DNA of 64,000 bases from Eggerthella sp. YY7918 (GCF_000270285.1 NC_015738.1:2790001-2854000), one strand, 5' to 3'; positions 1 to 8,913 are shown, counted from the stretch's first letter. Made by a program: numbers and translations. Notes: generated from the letters alone by a model not told the origin.

Positions 1-349
1 CAATGATGGCTCCAATGGCCGCATTGTACCCGTACGTCGCCACCACGCCCGTAAGCACCGTCACAAATGTGAAGCTGATGCCCATGACGATGGGCAACCC
101 CGAACCTATGCGCCACAGCGGGAACAGCTGGATAAGCGTACCAATGCCCGCAATGAGCATGGCACTTTGCACGAGCGTGCCCGTCTGCACATCACCAAGG
201 CCTGCCACGCCGGCAATGATCAGAATAGGTGCCAAGTTGGCCACAAACATGGCCAAGATGTGCTGAATGCCGTAAGGCACCGCACGCAGAAGCGGAATGT
301 CGCCATCGAGTTTGAAGAGGTTCTCGTGGTTGAACTCCTTGAGCTTCAT
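1..349 (-). CDS. pbuX: Xanthine/uracil-type permease, N-terminal part
   Basis: The window edge cuts this gene; about 116 N-terminal residues are visible. The reverse-strand translation begins [17 protein letters not shown] and continues with [17 protein letters not shown], a signature of the nucleobase:cation symporter-2 family, followed by hydrophobic membrane segments. Its ATG overlaps the xpt stop codon by four bases (ATGA), so the two are translationally coupled. Xanthine phosphoribosyltransferase followed by a xanthine permease is a known salvage pairing, as in Bacillus xpt-pbuX, so xanthine uptake is the likely role. The exact nucleobase is inferred from the neighbour. Confidence 0.85.
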   Translation of the reverse strand, partial: MKLKEFNHENLFKLDGDIPLLRAVPYGIQHILAMFVANLAPILIIAGVAGLGDVQTGTLVQSAMLIAGIGTLIQLFPLWRIGSGLPIVMGISFTFVTVLTGVVATYGYNAAIGAII

Positions 350-921
350 CGGAACACGACCTCCCCCGTTTCCGGATCCATCGCGTCCACAATGGCAAGC
401 GATTCCAGCCGGTACCCGCGTTCGCGCAATTCGGCACCGCCCGGTTGAAAGCCCTTCTCCACGGCAATACCAATGCCCTCCACCGTAGCGCCCGCCTCGT
501 CAACCAGCTCGATCAGGCCGTTCAGCGCGCAGCCGTTCGCCAAAAAGTCGTCGATGATCAGCACATGGTCGTCAGGCCCTAAAAACTTCTTCGACACAAT
601 CACGTCATAGATTCGCTTATGCGTAAAAGACTGTATGCGTGTTGAGTACATCTCGCCGTCAAGGTTGATGGATTGCGCCTTTTTCGCAAACACCACCGGC
701 ACCCCAAAATAGCGAGCGACAACGCAGGCAATGCCAATGCCCGAAGCTTCGATAGTCAGAATTTTTGTCACAGGAACATCGTCGAACAAGCGCTTAAACT
801 CCGCACCCATCGCGTCAAATAGCTCGATGTCCAACTGGTGATTCAGAAAGCTATCCACCTTGAGGACGCCTTCCGACTTCACCACCCCGTCGCGCCTAAT
901 GCGCTCCTCCAACAGCTCCAT
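346..921 (-). CDS. xpt: Xanthine phosphoribosyltransferase
   Basis: This cytosolic enzyme converts xanthine and PRPP to XMP in purine salvage. The 191-residue product aligns along its length with Bacillus Xpt: [11 protein letters not shown] near the N-terminus, the PRPP-binding stretch [12 protein letters not shown], and [12 protein letters not shown]. The ATG at 921 was chosen because a GGAGG lies five bases upstream and the protein then starts at the same place as the Bacillus enzyme; a TTG at 942 is possible but lacks a comparable site. It is the first gene of an operon with the permease. No purine riboswitch pattern was found in the 159 bases upstream. Confidence 0.93.
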   Translation of the reverse strand: MELLEERIRRDGVVKSEGVLKVDSFLNHQLDIELFDAMGAEFKRLFDDVPVTKILTIEASGIGIACVVARYFGVPVVFAKKAQSINLDGEMYSTRIQSFTHKRIYDVIVSKKFLGPDDHVLIIDDFLANGCALNGLIELVDEAGATVEGIGIAVEKGFQPGGAELRERGYRLESLAIVDAMDPETGEVVFR

Positions 922-992
922 GCAAGCCTCCATCCGCTGCAAGCAAAACCCCGAAACATGTGCTCTTCCCAGTTTAGCGGAATATAGACAAA

Positions 993-1009
993 GCAGAACG
1001 GTTTTCTGC
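993..1009. promoter_or_regulatory. Short inverted repeat in the xpt/GGDEF divergent region
   Basis: GCAGAA and TTCTGC are separated by five bases in the 159-base gap between divergent xpt (start 921) and the first GGDEF gene (start 1081). The reverse strand carries TATATT just downstream of it, which could be the xpt -10 box, so the dyad may be an operator. No regulator is identified. Confidence 0.3.
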
Positions 1010-1080
1010 CGTCATCAAGTGGTATGATGAATTACACGCGTGCCTCGTCGCAGCGCAGGTGCGTCCCGAAAGGAGAATTG

Positions 1081-2295
1081 TTGTTCGGCCCTGCATTGGT
1101 GATTGCCCTTGCGCTTATTGTACCTTTCGCCATGGCGGCATTTCGCTTTGCGTATGCGCTGGGCGACAGGGACGGTCATTGGCGCACATCTTCCATTCTA
1201 TTTGGCAGCACGCTCGCCCTCTGTCTTTTGGCTTTCCTCGTAGGAGTAATGCCTCTCATCGGCTTGTTTGCAGGTGTGTGGCTATCGGCATTTATCTCGT
1301 TTGGATTGCTCAATCGGTGCACACGGCGCTCCCTCCTTATCGGAAACACGATGGCGCTTTGTTTCGTGCTGCCAAGCAGCCTAGTGCTTTTCGGGCATCT
1401 CAGCTTGCTGGAAGCGAGAGGAATTGAACCCGATTATTTCACAGGATCCGCAGATCAACTGGCCGTTGTGCAGTTGCTCGCCGCCGCGTCCCTTCTGATA
1501 GGCTGCGTGTTTATCCTTGTACTGGCACGCACGCTGGGAGGCACTTATCCAGCAACCGAACAGGCTGATCGCGCTTTGCGACAATTCCATATGTTTGCAG
1601 CTTTTGGCATGATTTACGAGTTATTGGATCTTGTGCCGCTTTCCCTCAACACCAAGTTTCCCTTTATGCCATACTTTTTATTTGGCGGGTCGGTGCTCCT
1701 CCTGCTGTTCTTCGCGGTGTTTACCCTGTCCACCACCTATCTTGGCGCGGAAGCATTTCGGGAATCGGAAAATATCGACCTTGAGCGACGTCGGCGCGAT
1801 GAGATGGTGCGCATGAAGCTCTACCAACACGAAGCCACCATAGACCCCCTCACCAACCTGAACGTTCGGCGCGTCGGCCGCGAACACCTTTCACGACTGG
1901 ATAAAACCAGAATGCCTTATCTGATGGCATTCCTCGACGTGAACGGCCTGAAGGATATCAATGATGCCTTCGGCCATGCCGTAGGTGACGAATGCCTCAA
2001 AGCGTTCGCGCTGGCTCTGGCGAAAACATTTCCTGATGATCATGTGATTCGGTGGGGCGGCGACGAGTTTGTAGTGCTCACAGAATCCGACGACATCGAC
2101 GCGTTTGAGGCGAACCTTGACGCACTCGATGCCCAGTTCGACACACCTGAAGGTACGCACCCCGTTCGGTTCTGCTACGGCATAGCCTCTTCTGCCTTAG
2201 GCGACTCAGATACCATCCTGCGCCACGCCGACGAAGCCATGTATTGCAGAAAACAGGCAGGTCGCACGCCAGCATGCGGAGGCGAGGTGCAATGA
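1081..2295 (+). CDS. Membrane GGDEF protein, probable diguanylate cyclase (copy A1)
   Basis: Probably makes c-di-GMP from two GTP at the inner face of the membrane. The 404-residue product has several hydrophobic helices in its first 240 residues, a linker with GAEAFRESENI, then a GGDEF domain with DVNGLKDINDAFGH and an intact GGDEF active-site motif. No RxxD inhibitory site precedes the motif. I start it at the TTG at 1081: AAAGGAG lies just upstream, and the N-terminus (FGPAL) then lines up with the second copy (HQPAL, start 3646). An ATG at 1024 is open in frame but has no ribosome binding site. Its TGA overlaps the next gene's ATG. Confidence 0.85.
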   Translation: MFGPALVIALALIVPFAMAAFRFAYALGDRDGHWRTSSILFGSTLALCLLAFLVGVMPLIGLFAGVWLSAFISFGLLNRCTRRSLLIGNTMALCFVLPSSLVLFGHLSLLEARGIEPDYFTGSADQLAVVQLLAAASLLIGCVFILVLARTLGGTYPATEQADRALRQFHMFAAFGMIYELLDLVPLSLNTKFPFMPYFLFGGSVLLLLFFAVFTLSTTYLGAEAFRESENIDLERRRRDEMVRMKLYQHEATIDPLTNLNVRRVGREHLSRLDKTRMPYLMAFLDVNGLKDINDAFGHAVGDECLKAFALALAKTFPDDHVIRWGGDEFVVLTESDDIDAFEANLDALDAQFDTPEGTHPVRFCYGIASSALGDSDTILRHADEAMYCRKQAGRTPACGGEVQ

Positions 2296-3506
2296 GCCCC
2301 CTGTTCTACCTCATAACAACCATCCTTACGCTGGTCATGTATGTGTTATATAACGCCCTCTTTTTCGATCTGGTTTTAAAGGTGCTCGCCGTTCGCCCTG
2401 CACGCTGGAAAACGCATGTGGCTGCCTGCATTGCGAACTTCACAGCCTTCTTTTTTCTCAGCGCTACGGAATTGCCGCTGGCATTCAACTGGACGTTTAT
2501 CGCTCTCTTGTTTGCGCTTGAGATCAAAGTAATCTATCGGGTGCGTTGGACCGATTGCGTGTTCGGCGCACTCATTGGCGCTACTATCGGTCTCGCGGGA
2601 ACGCTCATTGCACGCTCAACCTGCGCGTTGATGCTCAACATCCCCCTCTCTGAGGTCAACAACGATGTTTCGAGCATAAAGGCAATACCTGTTGCGGCGG
2701 GCTTTCTGTTGGCCGCGATCACCATGCGCGGTGTCAATACACCGCGCAACCAGCGCATTCTGGAGACGATTCGCGGCGAACAGCGCGTCGTTCGCTTCCT
2801 GCTAGTGGAAATATCGCTGTGCTATCTGTATTTGTGCTTGAATTTGTTGTTGTACTACAGCGATCTTAATTCCCTGGTCATTAAGCTATGGAGCTTGAAA
2901 ACCGCGCTGTTTGTTTCCTTGGGCATCGTGCTCTCGCTATGGTTTGCCTACCGCACCGCATCGGTGTTTGGCCAAGCACGTCGTCGCAGCATGTTGGCAC
3001 GCGAAATTGAGCGCGATCAGAAGACGAACCTCCAGCTGAAGGAATTGGCCGAACACGATGAACTGACCGGATGCTTCACGCGCAGCTACGCGAAACGCAA
3101 GCTCGACGAGCTGTTGCAAGAGGGAGCTGCCGCTGCCGTTGTGTTTGCCGATGTGGACAAGCTCAAGATGGTGAATGACCGATTCGGCCACAAGGCGGGT
3201 GACGTGTATCTTGCAGCAACCGCAAACGCGCTCGACCAGGCGCGCGCTTCAACCCGCGACTTTGTAGCGCGCTATGGCGGCGACGAGTTTTTGGTCGTGC
3301 TCACCGGACCACTGCCAACAGCCCACGTGGCCGAGCGCATGAGCGTTGCGACGCGCAGCCTACGCGCAAGCGGCCGTGACGAAGATCTACCTTACGAACC
3401 CAGCATAAGTTGGGGTCTTGCCCTTCCTCAAGAAGGCGAAAACGCCGAGTCGGTCATAGCGCGTGCTGACAAGGAGATGTATCGCACTAAACACACCTCT
3501 TGCTAG
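2292..3506 (+). CDS. Membrane GGDEF protein, probable diguanylate cyclase (copy B1)
   Basis: This is the second member of the gene pair, starting inside the stop of the first (ATGA), so the two are translationally coupled and may form a complex. The 404-residue protein has about seven hydrophobic segments in residues 1-240, a short linker (REIERDQKTNLQLKELAEHD) and a GGDEF domain with DVDKLKMVNDRFGH and the motif ARYGGDEF. The canonical RxxD feedback site is absent. The membrane part differs from copy A1, so the pair may combine two sensor types. It matches the interrupted gene at 4932 closely, including seven residues between TG and AERM after the active site. Confidence 0.85.
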   Translation: MSPLFYLITTILTLVMYVLYNALFFDLVLKVLAVRPARWKTHVAACIANFTAFFFLSATELPLAFNWTFIALLFALEIKVIYRVRWTDCVFGALIGATIGLAGTLIARSTCALMLNIPLSEVNNDVSSIKAIPVAAGFLLAAITMRGVNTPRNQRILETIRGEQRVVRFLLVEISLCYLYLCLNLLLYYSDLNSLVIKLWSLKTALFVSLGIVLSLWFAYRTASVFGQARRRSMLAREIERDQKTNLQLKELAEHDELTGCFTRSYAKRKLDELLQEGAAAAVVFADVDKLKMVNDRFGHKAGDVYLAATANALDQARASTRDFVARYGGDEFLVVLTGPLPTAHVAERMSVATRSLRASGRDEDLPYEPSISWGLALPQEGENAESVIARADKEMYRTKHTSC

Positions 3507-3541
3507 CGCCTTTCTCAGGTCCCCGCGTGATAAAATGAGCC

Positions 3542-3613
3542 GTACTTCGTTTGCTCAACGAAGTACACTTTGAGCAGCACCTGAGCAATTCGCTACCCTG
3601 TGCAAGCGAATTG
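3542..3613 (+). promoter_or_regulatory. Structured leader before the second GGDEF pair
   Basis: The 139-base gap between copies B1 and A2 can form two hairpins. One has a perfect 10-bp stem (3542-3551 with 3557-3566, five-base loop). The other has an 8-bp stem (3586-3593 with 3606-3613). The sequence does not match the c-di-GMP-I riboswitch core. It could be a terminator/attenuator or an unrecognised leader. Confidence 0.35.
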
Positions 3614-3645
3614 TTGCTGGAGCACATGCTGAGGAAGGAGACGCT

Positions 3646-4935
3646 GTGCATCAACCAGCCTTATGGCTCGCTTTCGCACTGGCACTGGTGTTTGCCGCAG
3701 CGTCTGTGCGTTTTGCACGCACGATAAGCGGTGCTCGACACGCACTTCTTTCGTTTCTGGCGTTTGCGGCGCTCATGATAGCTTCGGTTGCGCTGTTCTA
3801 TTTCGCTTCACTGCATCTGATTACGTTCTATATCATGGTTTTGGCTTCGTCCCTGTTAGCCATCGGACTCCTTGGCGGGCCCAGCATGCGTTCAATCATG
3901 GCAGCCAGCATCGTGGCGCTGTGCTTCATGCTTGCTAACGGGCTTCTGTGCTACGGTTATCTCAACATTATTGGATACGCCGAAGCAAGCACCTACGCCG
4001 CTGCTGCCTCGGGAGGTTTCTCCAACGAAACGCAAGGAGCCAACCGTTTGCTTTTAATCTCGGCAGCTCAGGGCCTTGCTGCTCTTTCGGTGTGGGGGCA
4101 GGGGCGCATTCTGGGCAAGGCGTTTCCTGCGTCGAAGCGTGCTGACCGCGCGCTGCGCCCTTTCTTTGCGTTTACCTGCTTCGCCATTGCCTATACGGTA
4201 CTTGACACCATTCCGTTTGCACTCAACACCTGGTTCGAAGACATGCCCCTCTTTCTGTTTGGAGGCACGGCGCTGCTTGCCGTGTTTTGCGTCGTATTCT
4301 CGGCGGTCACTTCAAGTTTGGGCGCCGAAGCCTTCCGTGAATCCGAAAATATCGTGCTTGAACGCAAGCGTACGGAGCAGGAATCACGCCTGCGCCTGAC
4401 GCGCCTGCAGGCAACCACCGACACACTTACCGGGCTGGCAACGCGTCGTGTAGGACAAAAGCGCCTTGAAGAACTTGACGTGCAGAGAACTGGCTACACG
4501 GTGGCGTTTATCGATTTGAACGGGCTCAAAAACGTGAACGATCACTATGGGCACGCCGCGGGCGATGCCTACCTCGTATCGTTTGCTCGCGCACTTGAGA
4601 ACGCATTGCCGCATCGGCTGATCGTGCGCTGGGGCGGCGACGAATTTCTTGCCATCGCGGAGGACACACCCAGCGAAACTGCCACGCAAAAGCTCAGCGA
4701 CGAACTGGCCTCGGTGCAGGCATCCGCCCGCGTGGGAAATACTGAGATGCCCGTACGATTCTGCTATGGATTGGCCTCGTGGGATCCCGGCTCGTCGGCC
4801 GGTACCGTCCTGCGTCGCGCCGATGATGCCATGTACGCTGCCAAACGTACCGCTCTAAAAGAAAACGCCTGCGGATATGCTGCCGGCCTTTCCGCCGTGT
4901 GTGGACGCTCGCCGCTCGAAGGAGGCTCGCTATGA
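3646..4935 (+). CDS. Membrane GGDEF protein, probable diguanylate cyclase (copy A2)
   Basis: Paralogue of the gene at 1081. The 429-residue product has an N-terminal block of hydrophobic helices, the shared linker GAEAFRESENIVLERKR, then a GGDEF domain with DLNGLKNVNDHYGHAAGD and WGGDEF. It starts at a GTG preceded by GGAAGGAG at good spacing. The C-terminus (about 25 residues after MYAAKR) is longer than in A1. Its TGA overlaps the ATG of the following gene, repeating the A1/B1 architecture, so the four genes are a tandem duplication of a two-gene unit. With B2 broken, A2 has lost its partner. Confidence 0.85.
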   Translation: MHQPALWLAFALALVFAAASVRFARTISGARHALLSFLAFAALMIASVALFYFASLHLITFYIMVLASSLLAIGLLGGPSMRSIMAASIVALCFMLANGLLCYGYLNIIGYAEASTYAAAASGGFSNETQGANRLLLISAAQGLAALSVWGQGRILGKAFPASKRADRALRPFFAFTCFAIAYTVLDTIPFALNTWFEDMPLFLFGGTALLAVFCVVFSAVTSSLGAEAFRESENIVLERKRTEQESRLRLTRLQATTDTLTGLATRRVGQKRLEELDVQRTGYTVAFIDLNGLKNVNDHYGHAAGDAYLVSFARALENALPHRLIVRWGGDEFLAIAEDTPSETATQKLSDELASVQASARVGNTEMPVRFCYGLASWDPGSSAGTVLRRADDAMYAAKRTALKENACGYAAGLSAVCGRSPLEGGSL

Positions 4936-5950
4936 ACGACCTCCTTTCCGTGCTGGCCTTTTTTGGTTCGCTTATACCCTATTTTCTGTATAACGCTTCG
5001 GTGTTTGTGTTTGCGAATCACGTGCTTGGGTGGCGGCCCGCGCGTTGGAAAATCTACGGCGCAACCTGTATCGTCAACTATGCTGTGTTCATTGTTTTAG
5101 GGCAGATCGCCACACCGCTGCCCATCAACTGGAGCATCGTAGCACTGCTGTTTTTCGCCGAGATCCGGCTCTTGTATCGCGCAGAATGGATCGACTGCGC
5201 TCAACTGTCCCTGATCAGCGGGATGCTTGGTCTTACGGGCACCATTGTTATGCGGTCTACCTGCGCTTTTATATTCGACATTCCGCTTTCGGCGTTCAGC
5301 AACGACATTGGCAACGCGAAGATGCTTCCCGTATCATTGGGATTTTTGCTGGCCGCGCTCAGCACACGCGGCGTCGATATCGCGCGCAACCGCCGCTTTT
5401 TCGCCACCATCCGCGCCGAGAAACGCGCGAATCGGTTTCTGCTGTTGGAGTTTTTGCTGTGCTACGGCTACCTATGCACGAACCTGCTGCTGTATTACGA
5501 CGACATGAACTCAGTCGTCACCAAGCTCTGGAGTTTGAAAACCGCGCTGTTCGTGTCGCTGGGCGCAGTGCTGGCCATCGGATTTGCCTATCATTCCGCC
5601 TCGACACTGGCTCAGGCTGAACGACGCAATACCCTGGCACGCGACATCGCGCGCACTGAGCTTGAGCGCGAACAGCTGCGCGAATTAGCCGATCGCGATC
5701 CCTTAACGGGCAGTTGCACACGCGGATATGCCGAACGCGCAGCCGCCGATTTGCTCGCACGCCAAGAACACCTGTGGCTGGCCTTTGTCGATCTGGACGG
5801 ACTCAAAATGGTGAACGACCTTTTTGGGCATGCAGAGGGCGACAGTTTTATCGCGTCGGCGGCCAGCGCCCTTGAGGGAGCGCGCGCGCATACCGACGAT
5901 TTCGTGGCGCGCTATGGCGGCGACGAATTTGTGGTTGTAATGACCGGAAA
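4932..5950 (+). pseudogene. 5' part of an interrupted membrane GGDEF gene (copy B2)
   Basis: This is the paralogue of copy B1, with the same membrane domain and the motif ARYGGDEFVVVMTG at its end. Immediately after TG the frame runs into foreign AT-rich DNA and stops at 5952-5954, giving 340 residues that lack the last third of the GGDEF domain. The missing 3' part lies at 10512-10719 in the same orientation. Joining the halves at codon AAC restores 407 codons and the same seven-residue spacing to AERM as in B1, so the host gene was intact before a clean insertion. The truncated product keeps the membrane part and active-site motif but probably cannot fold or cyclise GTP. Confidence 0.93.
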
Positions 5951-5989
5951 TTAGATGCTAAAAATTTGTAATTAAGAAGGAGTGATTAC

Positions 5990-6727
5990 ATGAACAAAAA
6001 TATAAAATATTCTCAAAACTTTTTAACGAGTGAAAAAGTACTCAACCAAATAATAAAACAATTGAATTTAAAAGAAACCGATACCGTTTACGAAATTGGA
6101 ACAGGTAAAGGGCATTTAACGACGAAACTGGCTAAAATAAGTAAACAGGTAACGTCTATTGAATTAGACAGTCATCTATTCAACTTATCGTCAGAAAAAT
6201 TAAAACTGAATACTCGTGTCACTTTAATTCACCAAGATATTCTACAGTTTCAATTCCCTAACAAACAGAGGTATAAAATTGTTGGGAGTATTCCTTACCA
6301 TTTAAGCACACAAATTATTAAAAAAGTGGTTTTTGAAAGCCATGCGTCTGACATCTATCTGATTGTTGAAGAAGGATTCTACAAGCGTACCTTGGATATT
6401 CACCGAACACTAGGGTTGCTCTTGCACACTCAAGTCTCGATTCAGCAATTGCTTAAGCTGCCAGCGGAATGCTTTCATCCTAAACCAAAAGTAAACAGTG
6501 TCTTAATAAAACTTACCCGCCATACCACAGATGTTCCAGATAAATATTGGAAGCTATATACGTACTTTGTTTCAAAATGGGTCAATCGAGAATATCGTCA
6601 ACTGTTTACTAAAAATCAGTTTCATCAAGCAATGAAACACGCCAAAGTAAACAATTTAAGTACCGTTACTTATGAGCAAGTATTGTCTATTTTTAATAGT
6701 TATCTATTATTTAACGGGAGGAAATAA
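5990..6727 (+). CDS. erm(B): 23S rRNA (adenine-N6) dimethyltransferase, macrolide-lincosamide-streptogramin B resistance
   Basis: It dimethylates A2058 of 23S rRNA and so blocks binding of macrolides, lincosamides and streptogramin B. The 245-residue product has the standard ErmB length and reads as ErmB throughout, with the SAM-binding motif [10 protein letters not shown] and the catalytic NIPY-type motif as SIPYH. GAAGGAG lies eight bases before the ATG. Only about 39 bases separate the start from the left junction, so the usual leader peptide and promoter are missing. Expression must then be constitutive and depend on transcription entering from the GGDEF genes. Codon use is AT-rich, unlike the host. 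Confidence 0.98.
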
Positions 6728-6731
6728 TTCT

Positions 6732-6863
6732 ATGAGTCGCTTTTGTAAATTTGGAAAGTTACACGTTACTAAAGGGAATGTAGATAAATTATTAGGTATA
6801 CTACTGACAGCTTCCAAGGAGCTAAAGAGGTCCCTAGCGCCTACGGGGAATTTGTATCGATAA
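6732..6863 (+). CDS. Small open frame downstream of erm(B)
   Basis: A 43-residue frame (MSRFCKFGKLHVTKGN...) starts five bases after the erm(B) stop, with GGGAGG overlapping the end of erm(B). This short frame is the usual companion of erm(B) in Inc18-type contexts. It probably derives from the broken front of the topoisomerase remnant that follows. No function is known. Confidence 0.5.
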   Translation: MSRFCKFGKLHVTKGNVDKLLGILLTASKELKRSLAPTGNLYR

Positions 6864-6899
6864 GGGGTACAAATTCCCACTAAGCGCTCGGGACCCCTT
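6824..6899. repeat. Long imperfect inverted repeat between erm(B) and the topoisomerase remnant
   Basis: Two arms of about 34 bases (6824-6858 and 6866-6899) around a seven-base loop pair with few mismatches; the inner part is GGGAATTTGTA against TACAAATTCCC. It sits where the small frame ends and the topoisomerase remnant begins, so it may mark an old insertion joint or act as a transcription terminator for erm(B). Confidence 0.6.
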
Positions 6900-7151
6900 G
6901 TAGGAAAATGTCCTAAGTGTGGCAACAATATTGTATTAAAAAAATCGTTTTATGGTTGTTCAAATTATCCTGAATGTACCTTCACTTTAGCTGAACATTT
7001 TAGAAAGAAAAAACTCACCAAAACAAATGTAAAAGAATTACTAGAGGGAAAAGAAACCCTGGTAAAAGGAATCAAAACGAAAGATAGAAAGTCCTACAAT
7101 GCCGTTGTAAAAATCGGAGAAAAGGGATATATTGATTTTATCTATGTATGA
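6882..7151 (+). pseudogene. C-terminal remnant of a plasmid type I topoisomerase
   Basis: The frame reads VGKCPKCGNNIVLKKSFYGC SNYPEC (a CxxC...C...C zinc ribbon) and runs to a TGA at 7149-7151. This is the C-terminal zinc-finger tail of a topoisomerase I/III-like protein such as the gamma product of Inc18 plasmids. No start codon or catalytic tyrosine domain remains. Topoisomerase next to omega-epsilon-zeta is the plasmid order, so the remnant records the source of the block. Confidence 0.75.
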
Positions 7152-7209
7152 GAACGTATTTTTTGAAATGCTTGAGCGAATCATTCAATTAGAAAACGAA
7201 AAAGAATAG
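7144..7209 (+). CDS. Tiny open frame before omega
   Basis: A 21-residue frame (MYENVFFEMLERIIQLENEKE) overlaps the end of the topoisomerase remnant and stops one base before the omega operator. It has no clear ribosome binding site and no recognised domain. It may be chance coding within plasmid DNA. Confidence 0.25.
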   Translation: MYENVFFEMLERIIQLENEKE

Positions 7210-7272
7210 AATCACAAATCACAAGTGATTAATCACAAATCACTTGTGATTTGTGATTGTTGATGATAAAAT
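7210..7272 (+). promoter_or_regulatory. Omega promoter with seven operator heptads
   Basis: Seven uninterrupted heptads of the form WATCACW fill 7210-7258, in the orientation two forward, one reverse, two forward, two reverse, as described for the omega promoter of pSM19035. TTGTGA at 7244-7249 and TAAAAT at 7267-7272, 17 bases apart, make the promoter, with the -35 box inside the heptads so that omega represses its own synthesis. Confidence 0.88.
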
Positions 7273-7300
7273 AAGAGTAAGAAGAAATAGAAAGAAGTGA

Positions 7301-7516
7301 GTGGTTGTGGGAAATTTAGGCGCACAAAAAGCAAAACGAAATGATACACCAATCAGTGCAAAAAAAGATATTATGGGGGATAAGACGGTTCGTGTTCGTG
7401 CTGACTTGCACCATATTATAAAAATCGAAACAGCAAAGAATGGCGGAAACGTAAAAGAAGTTATGGATAAAGCCTTAGAAGAATATATTCGGAAATATTT
7501 ACCTGACAAACTTTAA
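7301..7516 (+). CDS. Omega transcriptional repressor
   Basis: A 71-residue ribbon-helix-helix protein of the omega family from Inc18 plasmids, recognised over its full length (GNLGAQKAKRNDTPISAKKD, then DKTVRVRADLHH, the DNA-contacting strand). As a dimer it binds WATCACW heptads, seven of which lie directly upstream, and in plasmids it controls copy number, partition and the toxin-antitoxin genes. It starts at GTG 7301 with AGAAAG upstream. It is intact and first in the omega-epsilon-zeta operon, 16 bases before epsilon. With the toxin broken it probably only regulates itself and genes read through from it. Confidence 0.93.
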   Translation: MVVGNLGAQKAKRNDTPISAKKDIMGDKTVRVRADLHHIIKIETAKNGGNVKEVMDKALEEYIRKYLPDKL

Positions 7517-7532
7517 AAGGAGTGAAAATGAA

Positions 7533-7805
7533 ATGGCAGTTACTTATGAAAAAACATTTGAAATAGAGATCATTAACGAATTATCGGCAAGCGTTTATAA
7601 TCGAGTATTAAACTATGTTTTGAATCATGAATTAAATAAAAATGACTCTCAATTATTGGAAGTCAATTTATTAAACCAATTAAAGCTTGCAAAACGTGTA
7701 AATCTTTTTGATTATTCTTTAGAAGAATTACAAGCCGTTCATGAGTATTGGCGGTCAATGAATCGCTATTCAAAACAAGTTTTGAATAAAGAGAAAGTGG
7801 CTTAA
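7533..7805 (+). CDS. Epsilon antitoxin
   Basis: The 90-residue all-helical antitoxin of the epsilon/zeta system: it binds the zeta kinase and blocks its nucleotide pocket. The sequence [20 protein letters not shown] matches the family from its first residue, and AAAGGAG precedes the ATG. It lies one base before the zeta gene, as in intact systems. Here the toxin has lost its kinase core, so epsilon has no active target in this insert. Confidence 0.92.
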   Translation: MAVTYEKTFEIEIINELSASVYNRVLNYVLNHELNKNDSQLLEVNLLNQLKLAKRVNLFDYSLEELQAVHEYWRSMNRYSKQVLNKEKVA

Positions 7806-7806
7806 T

Positions 7807-8673
7807 ATGGCAAATATAGTCAATTTTACTGACAAACAATTTGAAAATCGCTTAAATGATAATTTAGAAGAATTGGTTCAAGGAAAAAAAGCGGTTGAAT
7901 CGCCAACCGCTTTTTTACTTGGTGGGCAACCAGGGTCAGGGAAAACGAGTTTGCGATCAGCAATTCTTGAAGAAACACAAGGGAATGTTATTGTCATTGA
8001 TAAAGAGGGGTTAAAAGCTGCTGGTGAATGGCATCAATTAAAACCTTTGTTTCCTTCGTTAGAAGGAAAATCTGTTCTTGACTTGGGGTGCGGATATGGC
8101 TGGCACTGCAAGTTCGCAGAAGAACAAGGAGCTACAAAAATATTAGGGATCGATTTAAGTAAGAAAATGATTGAGGAAGCCCAAAAGCGCAATTCAGGAA
8201 ATCAAATTGAATATCGTATTAGCGGATTAGAGGAATATGACTATCCAGAAAATGAATGGGATTGTGTTATATCTAATTTAGCTCTGCACTATATAGAGGA
8301 CATAGTGGAAATATTTCAAAAAGTGTATAGGACATTAAAACCAGGTGGAATTTTTCTTTTTAATATCGAACACCCTGTTTTTACCGCAGGAGTTGGGCAG
8401 GATTGGATTTATACAGATGATGGGAAACCGCAATATTGGGCGATTGATAATTACTTTATAACAGGAGAACGAAATACACATTTTTTAGGATGTGATGTAG
8501 TAAAACAACATCACACACTTACACAGATTATAATGGGATTGCTGAACAATGGGTTTGAGCTTAAAGTTGTAGAGGAAGCAGAACCGCCTAAAGAGATGAT
8601 GGATATTCCGGGTATGGAAGATGAACTTCGCCGCCCGATGATGTTACTTGTAAAGGCGATAGCGAAAAAATAA
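7807..8673 (+). CDS. Chimera: zeta toxin N-terminus fused to a SAM-dependent methyltransferase
   Basis: Residues 1-65 are zeta toxin ([19 protein letters not shown] through the P-loop GQPGSGKT to VIVID). At about 8001 the frame passes without a break into a class I methyltransferase with [12 protein letters not shown] (SAM site) and LALHY, ending at residue 288. The rest of zeta (substrate pocket and catalytic residues) is absent, so toxicity should be lost. The same join occurs in resistance clusters where a methyltransferase precedes ant(6)-Ia. Expression would use omega-operon signals. Whether the methyltransferase is functional with the extra domain is unknown. Confidence 0.88.
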   Translation: MANIVNFTDKQFENRLNDNLEELVQGKKAVESPTAFLLGGQPGSGKTSLRSAILEETQGNVIVIDKEGLKAAGEWHQLKPLFPSLEGKSVLDLGCGYGWHCKFAEEQGATKILGIDLSKKMIEEAQKRNSGNQIEYRISGLEEYDYPENEWDCVISNLALHYIEDIVEIFQKVYRTLKPGGIFLFNIEHPVFTAGVGQDWIYTDDGKPQYWAIDNYFITGERNTHFLGCDVVKQHHTLTQIIMGLLNNGFELKVVEEAEPPKEMMDIPGMEDELRRPMMLLVKAIAKK

Positions 8674-8675
8674 TA

Positions 8676-8909
8676 TCTCTATTAGGAAAACTGATATACC
8701 CCAATTTAGAGAATGGCATAGTAATTCCTAGTGATAAAGAGAAAATGATTGCACTGGCAAATAAATACATTGAAAAAGAAAATGTAGATGCACTCATTCT
8801 CGCCTGTACGGAGCTGCCACTTGCCATAAAGCCCGAAGATGTTAATGTGCCAATCGTGAATACAACCCAAGTACATATCAATGCAATTTACCAATATGCA
8901 ATTCGATAA
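8676..8909 (+). pseudogene. C-terminal remnant of an aspartate/glutamate racemase
   Basis: From just after the methyltransferase stop, a frame without a start codon reads IALANKYIEKENVDALILAC then TELPLAIKPEDVNVPIVNTT and stops at 8907-8909. LACTELPL is the second catalytic-cysteine motif of the Asp/Glu racemase family. About two thirds of the gene are missing. The remnant travels between the methyltransferase and ant(6)-Ia in Gram-positive resistance clusters. Confidence 0.8.
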
Positions 8910-8913
8910 AAAT

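Noticed and set aside
922-1080. Purine riboswitch upstream of xpt
   Set aside because: The Bacillus xpt-pbuX operon has one, but the conserved loop and junction sequences are absent here.
3507-3645. c-di-GMP-I riboswitch before a GGDEF gene
   Set aside because: Hairpins exist, but the conserved CACGCACAGGGCAAACC-type core is missing.
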